Origin: an uncultured Sphingorhabdus sp. | Lineage (GTDB): Bacteria; Pseudomonadota; Alphaproteobacteria; Sphingomonadales; Sphingomonadaceae | DNA: 40,463 nt | Direction of reading: 5' to 3' | Assembly (NCBI RefSeq): GCF_937872355.1 | Contig: NZ_CALMSV010000123.1 | Coordinates: 1 to 40,463, forward strand | In this document: positions 25,011-34,016 of the stretch, piece after piece | Numbering within the stretch: position 1 is the stretch's first letter | How the letters are laid out: each line of letters begins with the position of its first letter | Notes under the pieces: model-generated | The model's input: only the letters and a program-made list of their open reading frames with translations | Told to the model about the DNA's origin: nothing | The model's database searches: none | Position numbers and translations under genes: made by a program

Positions 25011-27661
25011 CGGCAGCCCCACACTCGTGCAAACCCTCCGAAAGCGCGCATGAACGCGCCGTTCTTGAGCTGAAGATAGGCTGCTGGCGACGACGGCAGG
25101 GCTATGCGGAAGTCATTGTGCTCTTCCTGAGCGTCGGGGCCAGGCAGGGCATGGCCACCGCGCAGGAGGGTGATGGCCGCCGTGACATGCCCGCCGAGTT
25201 CGGCGATCGCCTGGTCGACGTCCGGTAGGCGATAGGGCCTCGGCTCTTTGTTGCCGAGAAAGACGAGGCGCGCGATCACGCGCGGATTGTCGGGGAGCAA
25301 CTGACTGGCCGCGACCGAATAGATGACGCGCTGAAGCTCCGCACCGCGGCCAAGCACGATCTCCTCCGCTCGGCGCGGTTCTACGCCGGTCTTATAGTCC
25401 GACACGCGCACGCCGCGACGGTCGCCGGTGAGATCGAGCCGATCGATATTGCCTCGGATGCGCACCTGGGTACCGGGAATCGTAACAAGGGAATCGGGGC
25501 GCCAGGGTAGATCGTGTGCCATCGCACCATCGCCAGCTTGACTGAAAGCAAGCTCCGTCCAGCTTCGCGTACCGGGTTGGAACGTCTCGTCAAGCGTCAG
25601 TGCCTTGAGGGCGAGCTGAGCTGCGGCAGCGGGCGTGTGTTCCCAGAGCAACGCCCGCGCCGCTGATCGCTTGAGTGGCCAATGCGTGCGGACCGTCTCC
25701 GTCGAGGTCGCGAGCGCAGCTTCGATTTCCTCCCGGGACGCACGCGCATAGCCCGGCACAGGTTCGAGCGCATCAACCGTGCGCTTCAGCAACTCATGGA
25801 CCAGCTCACCATAAGAGCGTGCGTCCAGCGTGAGGGGCTGATCGTCTTCTGGGACCGCGCGCCAGCCCAGCGCGTAGCGCCAGACGAAGGCGAGCGGATC
25901 GCGCAACATCAGCCGCAAGGAGGTGGCGGACTGGACATCACCGATTGCGCGGACGATTTGGGGATGGTCTGCGCGAACCTGGCCATCGTGGGCGGTGACG
26001 ATCGGGCGCCGCCAGTTGCGCCAGCAGAGATTGGCTGCGGTGAGCGCCGGCGATGTCGCCGCTTCGTCCGGCCGTGCAAGAAGACGATCGGCCTCGCTGA
26101 ATGCATGCTGCGGAATGCGCGCCCGCTTCAGGATCTGCAAAGATGCGCTCTGCGGGATCAGCGGGCTGGCGGACAACTGCCCACCTTGAGCGTTACGCCG
26201 GCTTCGCGAGAGAACGCAGCCGCGCGCCGCCTGACTGGTGATGACGGCAAAGGCGCGTCGATCTTGCTCGGCGACGGGATCAGGGTCAAGCACAGAGCGC
26301 GGCAGGATGTGGGCCGGTATCAGTGGGTCCTCGGCCGTGCGGCGCGGCCAAGAGCGCGATGTCATGCCGAGCAGGCGCACCCAGGGACGCGGCGCACCTG
26401 CAAGGTGGCTCGCCGGGCACCAGACAGCGCTCGCGCCTGGATCGCGTCCATCGGGCAGCCGCAAGTCCTCTAGTGAGAATTCGAGCCCTTCGGCCGGCGC
26501 GCGTCGAAGCGCCTCGGTCCAGAGCGCACGGGCCGCTGTGCCCAATAGCATCGCGCCGGCCTGCGCAGCCGCCTCGGGGCCACTCGCAAGCAGCCGCAGA
26601 ATGGGCATCACGACCGGTCTTGGATCGCCTGCGTCGGCGCGGCGGCCGGTCGCCTCGTCAAGCGCGCGCTGCCACTGATCAATCTCGAACAGCGCCGCAC
26701 CAGGCTGGAGGCCGAGCGACCAGTCCGCAGGCAAGTCGGCCAAGGCACGGCTTCGACCCGCGGCATGGCCGAACAGTCGCCGGAGGCGATCCTGGCCAAG
26801 CCCGTTGAGCAGGACGTCGGCAAGTGCGGCGCACGCTTGTCCCTCGCGCGATGCGAGGACCGGCACGCCGTGCGAGAAATGGAGTGGGAGATCCGCGTCC
26901 GCGACGAGAACCAGGAAGTGCTCGTCCCAGTCCTCGGTGGCCGTGGCACAGATCGCGATCTCATCGGGTCGCGCGCGGCCAGAGGCAATGAGTTCACGCA
27001 TCCAACGTAGCGCTTCGACTGCTTCGGCGCGCGGGTTCGCGCAGGAAACTAAGGATATGTCCGCAGCCATCTCGCGGTCGCTGGTAATTAACTGGCCCGG
27101 AAACCAGTTCGCATCGGAGGTTCCAGGATTGCGCCAAGCGAGTGGGACCGTCTTCGCGAGCGTCGCAAGAAGCGGACGCCAGACCGATGCAATCTCACTG
27201 AGCTGATCGATATCGATTGACCCGAGCGCTGCAGCCGCATGGGCCGCGTGCGCAATTGCGGCATCGCGCAAGTCGCGCGGTGTCAGAACCCCTGCTGGGA
27301 GGTTGGCGCGAACGCGGCGCTCGACCTCCGCAAGCTCGGCAAGCCGAGCATTGTGGCTAGCGAGCCCCTCAAGATCGAGGTCGGCTTGCCAAACCTTTGC
27401 GAGCGTGCGGGCGATTGACCGTGTCGTGCCCGGAAGCTGACGGATACCTTCGAGCTCCGTCAAGCCGCCGGCGGCGAGTGCAGCGCGAATGGCTGGGTCG
27501 AGGTCCTGGGATCGCGCCGGTCGGTTAAAGCCTCCGGCGAGACGTGCAGCAAGCAGTGGAAGTGTGAAAATCTGCAGCCCAGAATCCGCTCGCTGTGCGG
27601 CAGCGATCCGCGCTGTACGGAATGCAAGCGGCCCTTCGACAACTATCGATCGTCGACTCAT
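25007..27661 (-). CDS. AddB-like protein with PD-(D/E)xK nuclease domain
   Basis: The 884-residue protein has an AddB-like layout: a degenerate helicase-type body without an obvious Walker A site and a C-terminal RecB-family nuclease. The nuclease motifs RGNIDRLDL and VSDYKTG (near residue 752) are followed by a GAELQRVIYS helix, so the site looks active. It is shorter than typical AddB (about 1000 residues or more). It lacks the clustered C-terminal cysteines seen in iron-sulphur AddB enzymes of Gram-positive bacteria. Its ATG overlaps the herA stop and its stop overlaps the AddA-like start, tying it to both. A processive AddAB-like end-resection or degradation complex is the natural inference. 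Confidence 0.8.
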   Translation of the reverse strand: MSRRSIVVEGPLAFRTARIAAAQRADSGLQIFTLPLLAARLAGGFNRPARSQDLDPAIRAALAAGGLTELEGIRQLPGTTRSIARTLAKVWQADLDLEGLASHNARLAELAEVERRVRANLPAGVLTPRDLRDAAIAHAAHAAAALGSIDIDQLSEIASVWRPLLATLAKTVPLAWRNPGTSDANWFPGQLITSDREMAADISLVSCANPRAEAVEALRWMRELIASGRARPDEIAICATATEDWDEHFLVLVADADLPLHFSHGVPVLASREGQACAALADVLLNGLGQDRLRRLFGHAAGRSRALADLPADWSLGLQPGAALFEIDQWQRALDEATGRRADAGDPRPVVMPILRLLASGPEAAAQAGAMLLGTAARALWTEALRRAPAEGLEFSLEDLRLPDGRDPGASAVWCPASHLAGAPRPWVRLLGMTSRSWPRRTAEDPLIPAHILPRSVLDPDPVAEQDRRAFAVITSQAARGCVLSRSRRNAQGGQLSASPLIPQSASLQILKRARIPQHAFSEADRLLARPDEAATSPALTAANLCWRNWRRPIVTAHDGQVRADHPQIVRAIGDVQSATSLRLMLRDPLAFVWRYALGWRAVPEDDQPLTLDARSYGELVHELLKRTVDALEPVPGYARASREEIEAALATSTETVRTHWPLKRSAARALLWEHTPAAAAQLALKALTLDETFQPGTRSWTELAFSQAGDGAMAHDLPWRPDSLVTIPGTQVRIRGNIDRLDLTGDRRGVRVSDYKTGVEPRRAEEIVLGRGAELQRVIYSVAASQLLPDNPRVIARLVFLGNKEPRPYRLPDVDQAIAELGGHVTAAITLLRGGHALPGPDAQEEHNDFRIALPSSPAAYLQLKNGAFMRAFGGFARVWGCR

Positions 27662-29688
27662 TTCCCCTCAGCCGCGACGCTATCATCGCCATGTTCGAAA
27701 GTTGCCGGCGTAATGCGAACCTGAGCCGCTCGCCCCTCCTCATGGAACCACAAATCTCTAATTCTCGCGTCATCGCTTGCAGGCAAAGGATTTGCGTCGC
27801 GCACGCGAAAGGTCGTGGGAAGGTTCACGGAGGTGCCGAAGACCAGCGCATGCTGCTTCGGAAGCGACGGGAGCCGCTTCAGGACCGCCTCGGAGATGAA
27901 CGGGGTCATCTGCCGTATATGAGCAAGGTCGTCGGGATTCTGGATTCGATGGATGACGAAATTCGAGCACTGCGAAAGAATGGTCTTCGAGAGTTCACTG
28001 GGCCTCTGCGAAGCGGCGAGAATGAACAGCCCGTACTTTCGCCCTTCCTTGGCAATCCGCTCGTAAACTCTGCTGGCGTCTATGGCATAGCGGGATGGCT
28101 TCTCCGCGATGTATCGATGCGCTTCCTCAAGAAGCAGATGGATCGGAAACCGATTGCGTGGATCTGCTTGTCGGAGCAGCCGAAAGGCCATTCTAGCGAG
28201 CACTGACGCTACGAGCTCGACAACCTCATCCTCCACCGCATTCATGTCGATGATGACGATCTGGTTGCGTTTGACCCAACCCGCTCCGTCGCGTGCCAAA
28301 CCGAGGAGCTGCTCAAGGAAGTTTTCGAGCGACGGCCCAGCTTGGCTTCCTTGAAGGTCGTAGCGCAGGAACGCATATTCAGGTCGCTCCTCGAGCGACT
28401 TAAAACGCGTCAGCATCTGCGAGCAGTAATCTCGGATCTGACGGTTACCGTGAGCCTCCTCGTATAGGATCGCCAGATCGAGCGCCTCTCCCAACGCGGA
28501 AAACTCAAAGGGAAGGTTGGCATATGCCGGGAATTTCAAACCTTCGATGATAAATCCGCCGCCATTGGCGTTTCCCAACAAATAGGTTGTTAAACCGGCA
28601 GGGTTGGCCATCTGGCCGAAGCCGATTTTGATGAATGGCGCGATCTTTTGATTGTTGATCTCCGGCGTGTTGAATCTTTGCAGCAGACCGACCATGCGAT
28701 CGTGTTTTGACGGACTGCCTGTGTCGTCACGAAGAATTTGGCTCAGGCAGGTTGCCAGAATGTGGTTCTTGATCCCCTTCAGCTCCGCCGCGCTGCCCGC
28801 TGAGAACAATGTTGCCAGCCCGAGCGCCATGCGCAGTATCGGTAGTTGGGTGCGCTCGCTGGCCTGCAGAAGCAGCTCCCACTCTGACTGCTCCAGAAAC
28901 CAATGGGGCAGACGAAAACGCTCCGTGCGTGCGGTGCCGTCCAGAATGACATGGTCCACGCCGATCTGCTTGCGCTTTGCGAGCGGCGACAGCGCCTTCG
29001 CATATTCTCCATTGACGTCGAATACGACGAACGTGGCACCGCGAGCATGGTGTTCTTCCGCCTTTTCGAACAAGGATTGGAGGACCGATGCGACCGTGCA
29101 GGACTTCCCGCTCCCTGTGTTTCCCAGGACGGCAGTGTGTCCGCCGAAGAAATCATCGATCCTGACCTTAACGTCGTAACCCTCGAATATGACGGACCGG
29201 CCGATCGTCAATGCGCGATAGCGGGTGGCATCAGGTGGCGTGGGTGGAACATTGTCGATCGGGGGTGTAGGCTCCGAAGGATGATCGGTTTCGAAGACTC
29301 GATCCAGTTCAGCGTCCAGCGCATACAGTGCGTCGCCGTAGAGTGACGGGAACACGGAGACGCCGAAGCGAAACCTTTCGCGCCGATCTTGAGGCAGCAT
29401 CCCGACGGGAACGACATCGAGGTACTTCGCCGAAGAAGCCTTATCCAGCTCCCCTTCACTGCGACTAACATGACCAACGTCGCGCTCACGCAGGCCGACG
29501 ACCTCGACAACCACGTACTCGGTTTGCACCGCGACCATCAGGAACGATCCGAGCCTGGCGACATAGTGAACGTCGTCGAATCCGACGACGGTGAAGTTGT
29601 CGGTGCCCGCATGCATCTCGATCACGAAACGGTCGGCCGCGACCGAGACCACCTTGCCGATTGCGCGCTTCCGATCGTCACGACTCAT
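27658..29688 (-). CDS. herA: HerA-family ATPase of a SIR2-HerA-type defence operon
   Basis: The 676-residue protein begins with a HerA-type beta-barrel region (about residues 5-60) and continues into a FtsK/HerA RecA-like ATPase. Walker A is GNTGSGKS near residue 190, the Walker B region is IHLLLEEAHRY near 518, and the AASQRPSELSKTILSQ stretch near 555 is typical of the family. HerA forms hexameric rings that drive nucleases or other effectors; in SIR2-HerA defence it assembles with SIR2. ATG 29688 is preferred to ATG 29694 because GGAGG lies 6 bases before the former but touches the latter. It overlaps the SIR2 gene by 11 bases, and its stop overlaps the AddB-like start. Confidence 0.9.
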   Translation of the reverse strand: MSRDDRKRAIGKVVSVAADRFVIEMHAGTDNFTVVGFDDVHYVARLGSFLMVAVQTEYVVVEVVGLRERDVGHVSRSEGELDKASSAKYLDVVPVGMLPQDRRERFRFGVSVFPSLYGDALYALDAELDRVFETDHPSEPTPPIDNVPPTPPDATRYRALTIGRSVIFEGYDVKVRIDDFFGGHTAVLGNTGSGKSCTVASVLQSLFEKAEEHHARGATFVVFDVNGEYAKALSPLAKRKQIGVDHVILDGTARTERFRLPHWFLEQSEWELLLQASERTQLPILRMALGLATLFSAGSAAELKGIKNHILATCLSQILRDDTGSPSKHDRMVGLLQRFNTPEINNQKIAPFIKIGFGQMANPAGLTTYLLGNANGGGFIIEGLKFPAYANLPFEFSALGEALDLAILYEEAHGNRQIRDYCSQMLTRFKSLEERPEYAFLRYDLQGSQAGPSLENFLEQLLGLARDGAGWVKRNQIVIIDMNAVEDEVVELVASVLARMAFRLLRQADPRNRFPIHLLLEEAHRYIAEKPSRYAIDASRVYERIAKEGRKYGLFILAASQRPSELSKTILSQCSNFVIHRIQNPDDLAHIRQMTPFISEAVLKRLPSLPKQHALVFGTSVNLPTTFRVRDANPLPASDDARIRDLWFHEEGRAAQVRITPATFEHGDDSVAAEGK

Positions 29689-30982
29689 CGTCATCCTCCC
29701 CCTTCTGGGGAGCCGCGGCCTCCTTCTTCGGGGCCATCGCCTCGATCACCTTCCGAACGGCGTCATCAATGCGCTCGCTCGGGCGTTGCGGCATGAACTC
29801 TTCGATAATGGTGTCGAAGTAATGGGCTTTGCGTCCGGCGCTGCGTCCGGCACCCCCAATGATCCAAATTCGTGGATCATTTAGCGCGCGAAGCTTCGCA
29901 ATCTCCCCGTCCAAATCTGGATCTACAAAGATCACGAGCCGGAACGTGGGAATCGTCAGGGCCTGATAGATGATATTGTTGATGTGCTCGTCGCCGAAGG
30001 CATACCCCATCGTAAATAGCACGCTCTGTTCGCGAACAATGCGTGACTGGAATTCCCGAAACAGATCGGCATAGGGAGACCCAAGGCTCGAATTCTGCTT
30101 GGCAGGCGTCGGATAGATCATCACCTTGCCCGGTTCTTTGGAGACGGCCGTTTCTCGGATCGGGAAAAGTCCGTGATCGTCCTCTGTCCAACTAATGGAC
30201 CCATGAATCTTACACAGATAGACAAAGCCATCGACCGCAGACCACTTGCGGCTGGTGACATCGAGCTGTTCAGCGAGGGCGTACCGAAACGTCGCTGGAT
30301 TGAACCGCCGTTCGACAACGCCGGAGAAGCCGTTCGTGTATGGCAGGCCGAGCCTATCCATTGCGGTCTCGTTGAAGAGATCGTAGTTCGTGGTGAACAC
30401 CCAAGGACGCGGAAGAGATCGGTCGCGCAGCACAAGCTTGCGATAGAAGGATTCATAAAGGCCAACGACGGTATGGTCGCCATTCGCGAAGGCGCCGTTC
30501 GTGCATTTGGCCCAAAGAAATGTTTGAACCTTCTTGATGATCGATTCGACAGTCTTGAGTCTTGTGGCGGCATCACTCAGCGAACTGCGCACTAAGACGA
30601 AGCGCAGGCTGAAAAGAAGCTCCATCAGCCGCTCTAGGTTGCGCGCATACTCCGCGGCACCGAGGTCGATTCCAAACTGCTTCAACAGAGCATCACGTTC
30701 GTCGGCTGTCGGGAACGATTGATCCCCTTCCTTCGGTGCCGCCGTGAATTCCTTCGCGAGGGGCGCCATCGTTGGGATGCCGACCTCCTTGTCATTAGCC
30801 CACGACGAAGAACAGCCAGCTCCCAGGAGGAACGCCACATTTTTGGCATTCAGTGACTCAGCCAACGCCTTTCTGACAATATCCGCCCCATCAGGCCAAT
30901 CATAATCAGCCTTCTCACCCTCGACGCCGCGAATAAACTTGAATGTGAGCTTCGATGGCTCCGTCTTGTCTGCATCCGCCAC
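29678..30982 (-). CDS. SIR2-domain effector (NAD-cleaving type) of a SIR2-HerA-type operon
   Basis: The 434-residue protein has a SIR2 fold over about residues 45-360. Visible are LLGAGCS (residues 52-58), the TTNYD box with N200 and D202, and a KIHGS motif whose H261 corresponds to the catalytic histidine. The end carries GYAFGDEHINNI, common in defence SIR2 proteins. Such proteins deplete NAD+ on infection and stop phage growth by cell suicide or dormancy. The start is GTG 30982, with a GGGGGG run ending 8 bases before it. The gene follows AbiEii by only 18 bases and overlaps herA, so it may be cotranscribed with the toxin-antitoxin pair. Confidence 0.88.
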   Translation of the reverse strand: MADADKTEPSKLTFKFIRGVEGEKADYDWPDGADIVRKALAESLNAKNVAFLLGAGCSSSWANDKEVGIPTMAPLAKEFTAAPKEGDQSFPTADERDALLKQFGIDLGAAEYARNLERLMELLFSLRFVLVRSSLSDAATRLKTVESIIKKVQTFLWAKCTNGAFANGDHTVVGLYESFYRKLVLRDRSLPRPWVFTTNYDLFNETAMDRLGLPYTNGFSGVVERRFNPATFRYALAEQLDVTSRKWSAVDGFVYLCKIHGSISWTEDDHGLFPIRETAVSKEPGKVMIYPTPAKQNSSLGSPYADLFREFQSRIVREQSVLFTMGYAFGDEHINNIIYQALTIPTFRLVIFVDPDLDGEIAKLRALNDPRIWIIGGAGRSAGRKAHYFDTIIEEFMPQRPSERIDDAVRKVIEAMAPKKEAAAPQKGEDDDES

Positions 30983-31000
30983 CGCATTCCCCCCAAATCT

Positions 31001-32017
31001 CTATTTCGCCGCCTCGTTTGCCCGGCGCGCGACATCTGCACTCCGCGCCATGAGGACCTCGAAGGTTTCAGCATCTTCCAACAGCAGACCGTCCTCGACC
31101 ATGCGACCATAATCTTCTTCCAGCGCCTTCGCGGCATCACCGCCAGGCACGAGCTGCAAACCGCCATTCACGGCAGCCGCATAATCGATCGGACTTCGAT
31201 CGGCCGCCCTCTCAACGAAGAACATGCCCTTGTGGCGCGCGACCGCGTTCGCCAGCTCCCTATCGGCGAAAGCCGCATCCGCCAGGCCGGCGTCATCCAG
31301 ACGCGCTATGTCATGCCAGTGGCGTGCGAAGCGATCACCGCGCAGCCGCTGCTGGAGGCAGAAGACGTGGACAGCCGTCGCCTTCTCCCAGAAGGTCCGC
31401 TCGGCGTGCATCACGCGCGGCCGCGCTGTTGGGAACGTTACGCCTTCAACCAGGCCGGATGCATCGCATTTGATGTCGCGGAGGCTCGCCGGCTCGCCCG
31501 TTGATCGCGCCCCGAACTCCAGCATCACACTCGGTGCGACGTAGCCCGAGCCAGCGGTGGTCGCCTCGTAGTCGACAAACAGCTTCTCGCCTTCCACGCG
31601 GACGGCAGCCGCCAACGTCGCGGCAGCCAACGCGTCCGCGACGACCGGCTGCGCGGTGCCCGCCACCCAATCCGGCAAGCGCTTGCGCACCTCGCTCGAC
31701 CAGCGCTTCTCCTCGCTACGTGTTTTCGGCAACGCCTCGCCGTTGCCGTCCACCAGGTCGGGCGCGATCGCCCGGATGTCGTAGGTCAGGTCGACGTCCT
31801 CGGAAAACCGCCGGATGACCCCATAGGCCTTCGACAGTGACGTGCCGCCCTTGAACACCAGATGCTCGCCGAGCGCCGACCCGTAGAGCGTGGCGAGCGC
31901 CCAAACCACCCACACATCCTTCTCGAGAAGGTGCGCCGGTCGTCCCGACTGATCGGCCGCGACGCTTAGCGCCTCGCGGCGGTCAGCGACCGGAAGGTGG
32001 AGAAAGGCGTCAGCCAT
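31001..32017 (-). CDS. abiEii: AbiEii-type nucleotidyltransferase toxin
   Basis: The 338-residue protein carries the nucleotidyltransferase signature of AbiEii/type IV toxins: FKGGTSLSKAY at residues 55-65 and SEDVDLTYD at 72-80, with D74 and D76 as metal ligands. The later ERTFWEKATAVH segment is also typical of the family. Family toxins transfer nucleotides, for example to tRNA, and block growth until relieved. The gene overlaps the antitoxin gene by 8 bases. It is directly followed, after 18 bases without a terminator, by the SIR2 gene. Length is normal and the active site is intact. Confidence 0.92.
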   Translation of the reverse strand: MADAFLHLPVADRREALSVAADQSGRPAHLLEKDVWVVWALATLYGSALGEHLVFKGGTSLSKAYGVIRRFSEDVDLTYDIRAIAPDLVDGNGEALPKTRSEEKRWSSEVRKRLPDWVAGTAQPVVADALAAATLAAAVRVEGEKLFVDYEATTAGSGYVAPSVMLEFGARSTGEPASLRDIKCDASGLVEGVTFPTARPRVMHAERTFWEKATAVHVFCLQQRLRGDRFARHWHDIARLDDAGLADAAFADRELANAVARHKGMFFVERAADRSPIDYAAAVNGGLQLVPGGDAAKALEEDYGRMVEDGLLLEDAETFEVLMARSADVARRANEAAK

Positions 32018-32603
32018 GCGCCGCCTTTCCTACGCTGCGCGCGAGCCAGGTCGGAAGCTGCGGCGCTGCCGCGACCAGTTCGCTGAAAGTGGACGGCGAG
32101 AGCTTCCGCTTCAACGTTTTCAAGGCGGCTTCCGCTTTCTCCGGCCCAAGCCAGGCCAACGCCCGCACCGCCTCGCCAGCCGGCTTATGAGCCAGGGCGA
32201 GTTGCCAGCGCGGAGCATGACGAAGTTCGACAACCTGTTTGCCGAGATTCATCGTTCGGCTGCGGCCGGAGGTTAGATAGACCGACCGAACCGGCACCTG
32301 GGTCGTCAGGCCGAGAGTGTTGGCCGCCGCCGCCCCGCTCGGGACGATGACTTCGCCGCGCTGGTTGGCGAGCGCCTCGACCGCTTGCTGGACGGAGGGG
32401 GCCCTCGTTCCGAACCGGCTCGTGATGGGACGGAGATAGACGCCGCGACCGGCCCGGATCAGTTGGCCCCGCTCAGTCAGACGCGACAAAGCCTGATCCA
32501 CCGCGGCGCGATTACCGAGGTGAAGCAAGCTCTTAGCCGCCACGGGCGTACCTTCCGGCAACCCTTCGGCATGCGCGAGAATCTGTTCGGTTAACCGTTG
32601 CAT
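32010..32603 (-). CDS. abiEi: AbiEi-type (DUF6088-like) antitoxin and transcriptional repressor
   Basis: The 197-residue protein has an N-terminal winged helix (about residues 1-60, with VDQALSRLTERGQLIRAGRGVYL), the DNA-binding part of AbiEi/DUF6088 antitoxins. The C-terminal part carries VPSGAAAANTLGLTTQVP and LTSGRSRTMNLG, also typical. AbiEi proteins counter AbiEii and repress their own promoter by binding inverted repeats. Here a perfect palindrome overlaps a strong promoter just upstream. ATG 32603 is preceded by AGGAGA at a suitable distance. Its end overlaps the toxin gene. Confidence 0.9.
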   Translation of the reverse strand: MQRLTEQILAHAEGLPEGTPVAAKSLLHLGNRAAVDQALSRLTERGQLIRAGRGVYLRPITSRFGTRAPSVQQAVEALANQRGEVIVPSGAAAANTLGLTTQVPVRSVYLTSGRSRTMNLGKQVVELRHAPRWQLALAHKPAGEAVRALAWLGPEKAEAALKTLKRKLSPSTFSELVAAAPQLPTWLARSVGKAAHG

Positions 32604-32613
32604 GGCCGTTCTC

Positions 32614-32650
32614 CTGTCAGAAATATACGCGGTTTTCTGACAGTTTTCAA
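32614..32650 (-). promoter_or_regulatory. AbiE promoter with overlapping perfect inverted-repeat operator
   Basis: On the minus strand TTGAAA (32650-32645) and TATATT (32627-32622) are exactly 17 bases apart, a near-consensus sigma-70 promoter. A perfect inverted repeat, CTGTCAGAAA (32614-32623) with TTTCTGACAG (32634-32643) and a 10-base spacer, covers the -10 hexamer and the gap up to the -35. Binding there would block RNA polymerase. AbiEi antitoxins are known to repress through inverted repeats in their promoters, so this is most likely the AbiEi operator. Confidence 0.82.
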
Positions 32651-32684
32651 GCCAGCGGACTTGCTGGGGAGCCGTCTATTTCGG

Positions 32685-34016
32685 CTAGATCAAGGGCGAA
32701 CCCCTGTCGAGTAGACCATCCAGGAAATCCTCCCGCGAGCTGATCGGCCCCGCGAGCGTCGCAAGGATCAACGCCTCGACGATCTGGCGGGCCAACGACC
32801 GCGCCATCACCCGCTCTTTCGTCGAGATGGCGGTCATGGCTCGGCCGTGCAGGAATGCGCTTCGCACGTTGAAGAGCTGCTCATACTGATCGGCGAAGCG
32901 TCGATCGCCCAGCAGGCCGGCCACCCGTCCCCGAATTCTATTCGTGGCGCGCATCCCTTTGTGGCGGTCAGGCGCGATGCGAAAATTCTTCTGATAGTCC
33001 GCGCGCAAGCCGAGCGCCGCCTCGATCGTCGTGATGTGCGCAAGGAATTCATCCACGCCCTCGGCCAGGAACGCGCGGACGAGGAAGTGAGGGATCGGCG
33101 TCTCAAACAAAACCGATTGCTTCGCCTGCTCGACGGTCGTCCATCGGCTCTGGTCCCACACCGTCAGCTCGGTCTTTGCATCCTCTTCTAGGTGCAGCTC
33201 GACCGGGCGCTCTTCCTCGTATGTCCCGCCATAGCCATCGTCGTAGACCCGGTCCTCCCAGCTCAACGTGTCGGGGGACGGCGGCGAACTGGGACGAACG
33301 AAGATGTCGCTGTCGATCGTGTAGACCCATGGCACACGGAAGCCCCGCCAATCGACTTCCTGCATGGTCGACCAGCTCTCCCAGGGGGCCAGCAGGAGGA
33401 AGAACAGCGCTTCTTCCAAGGCAGTCGGGAACCGCCCTTGATGCGGTTCGACCCGCCCCAGATCTAGGCTCAGGTCCATGAACAGGACCGGGACCGCGCG
33501 TTCCTCCGGCTCCTGCTCGAGCACCACGACCTCCTCAACGATCAGCCAGTGGAATTCGGCGAAGCGCTCGGCATCGAAGTCCTGACGCGGATAAAGCCGC
33601 CTCAGCCGGCGCGCATCGATCACGCCGCGCAGCTCGTCGGCGCTCAACCGGCACACCCTGGCCGGACCGAATGCGTGCGGCGGCAGGTCGGCGGCAAGAT
33701 CGAGCGGCGCAAGGTGAATGCGCCTGGCCCGGGTAGCGCGCAGCGCCGCGTCCAATCCCTTCGCCGCTTCCTCCACAGGCATGGCAAGATGGGCCGTGTC
33801 CTTCTGCAGGTGACATGGAAGGCCCAACGCCCGCAATGCCGTCGAGAGCGCGAAGTTCGGCCCCTTCTTGCCGGCGTTTGGGTAGTCGTCGCGGCAGATC
33901 TCACGCAGCCGCATGAAGGCCGGGTGCGCAAGAATATTGTCGGGCCCGGGCGGTCGTATGCGCCACAGGTCCGTCATCGCCATCAGCATCGCCATTCTCG
34001 GACCCGTCTCGCTCAT
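32685..34016 (-). CDS. HEPN-like protein, candidate effector downstream of a TIR gene
   Basis: The 443-residue protein has no clear known N-terminal domain. Its C-terminal third (about 310-430) is helical and contains LFNVRSAFLHGRAM. The R385-x4-H390 pattern in it fits the RNase motif of HEPN domains, as in ApeA-like and other defence RNases. A long acidic linker lies near residues 250-280. The ATG overlaps the last base of the TIR gene stop codon, so the two are coupled. An RNA-cleaving toxin, or a surface-sensing protein with a HEPN module, is possible. The family match rests on one motif and the helical context, so it needs a profile search. Confidence 0.6.
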   Translation of the reverse strand: MSETGPRMAMLMAMTDLWRIRPPGPDNILAHPAFMRLREICRDDYPNAGKKGPNFALSTALRALGLPCHLQKDTAHLAMPVEEAAKGLDAALRATRARRIHLAPLDLAADLPPHAFGPARVCRLSADELRGVIDARRLRRLYPRQDFDAERFAEFHWLIVEEVVVLEQEPEERAVPVLFMDLSLDLGRVEPHQGRFPTALEEALFFLLLAPWESWSTMQEVDWRGFRVPWVYTIDSDIFVRPSSPPSPDTLSWEDRVYDDGYGGTYEEERPVELHLEEDAKTELTVWDQSRWTTVEQAKQSVLFETPIPHFLVRAFLAEGVDEFLAHITTIEAALGLRADYQKNFRIAPDRHKGMRATNRIRGRVAGLLGDRRFADQYEQLFNVRSAFLHGRAMTAISTKERVMARSLARQIVEALILATLAGPISSREDFLDGLLDRGSPLI

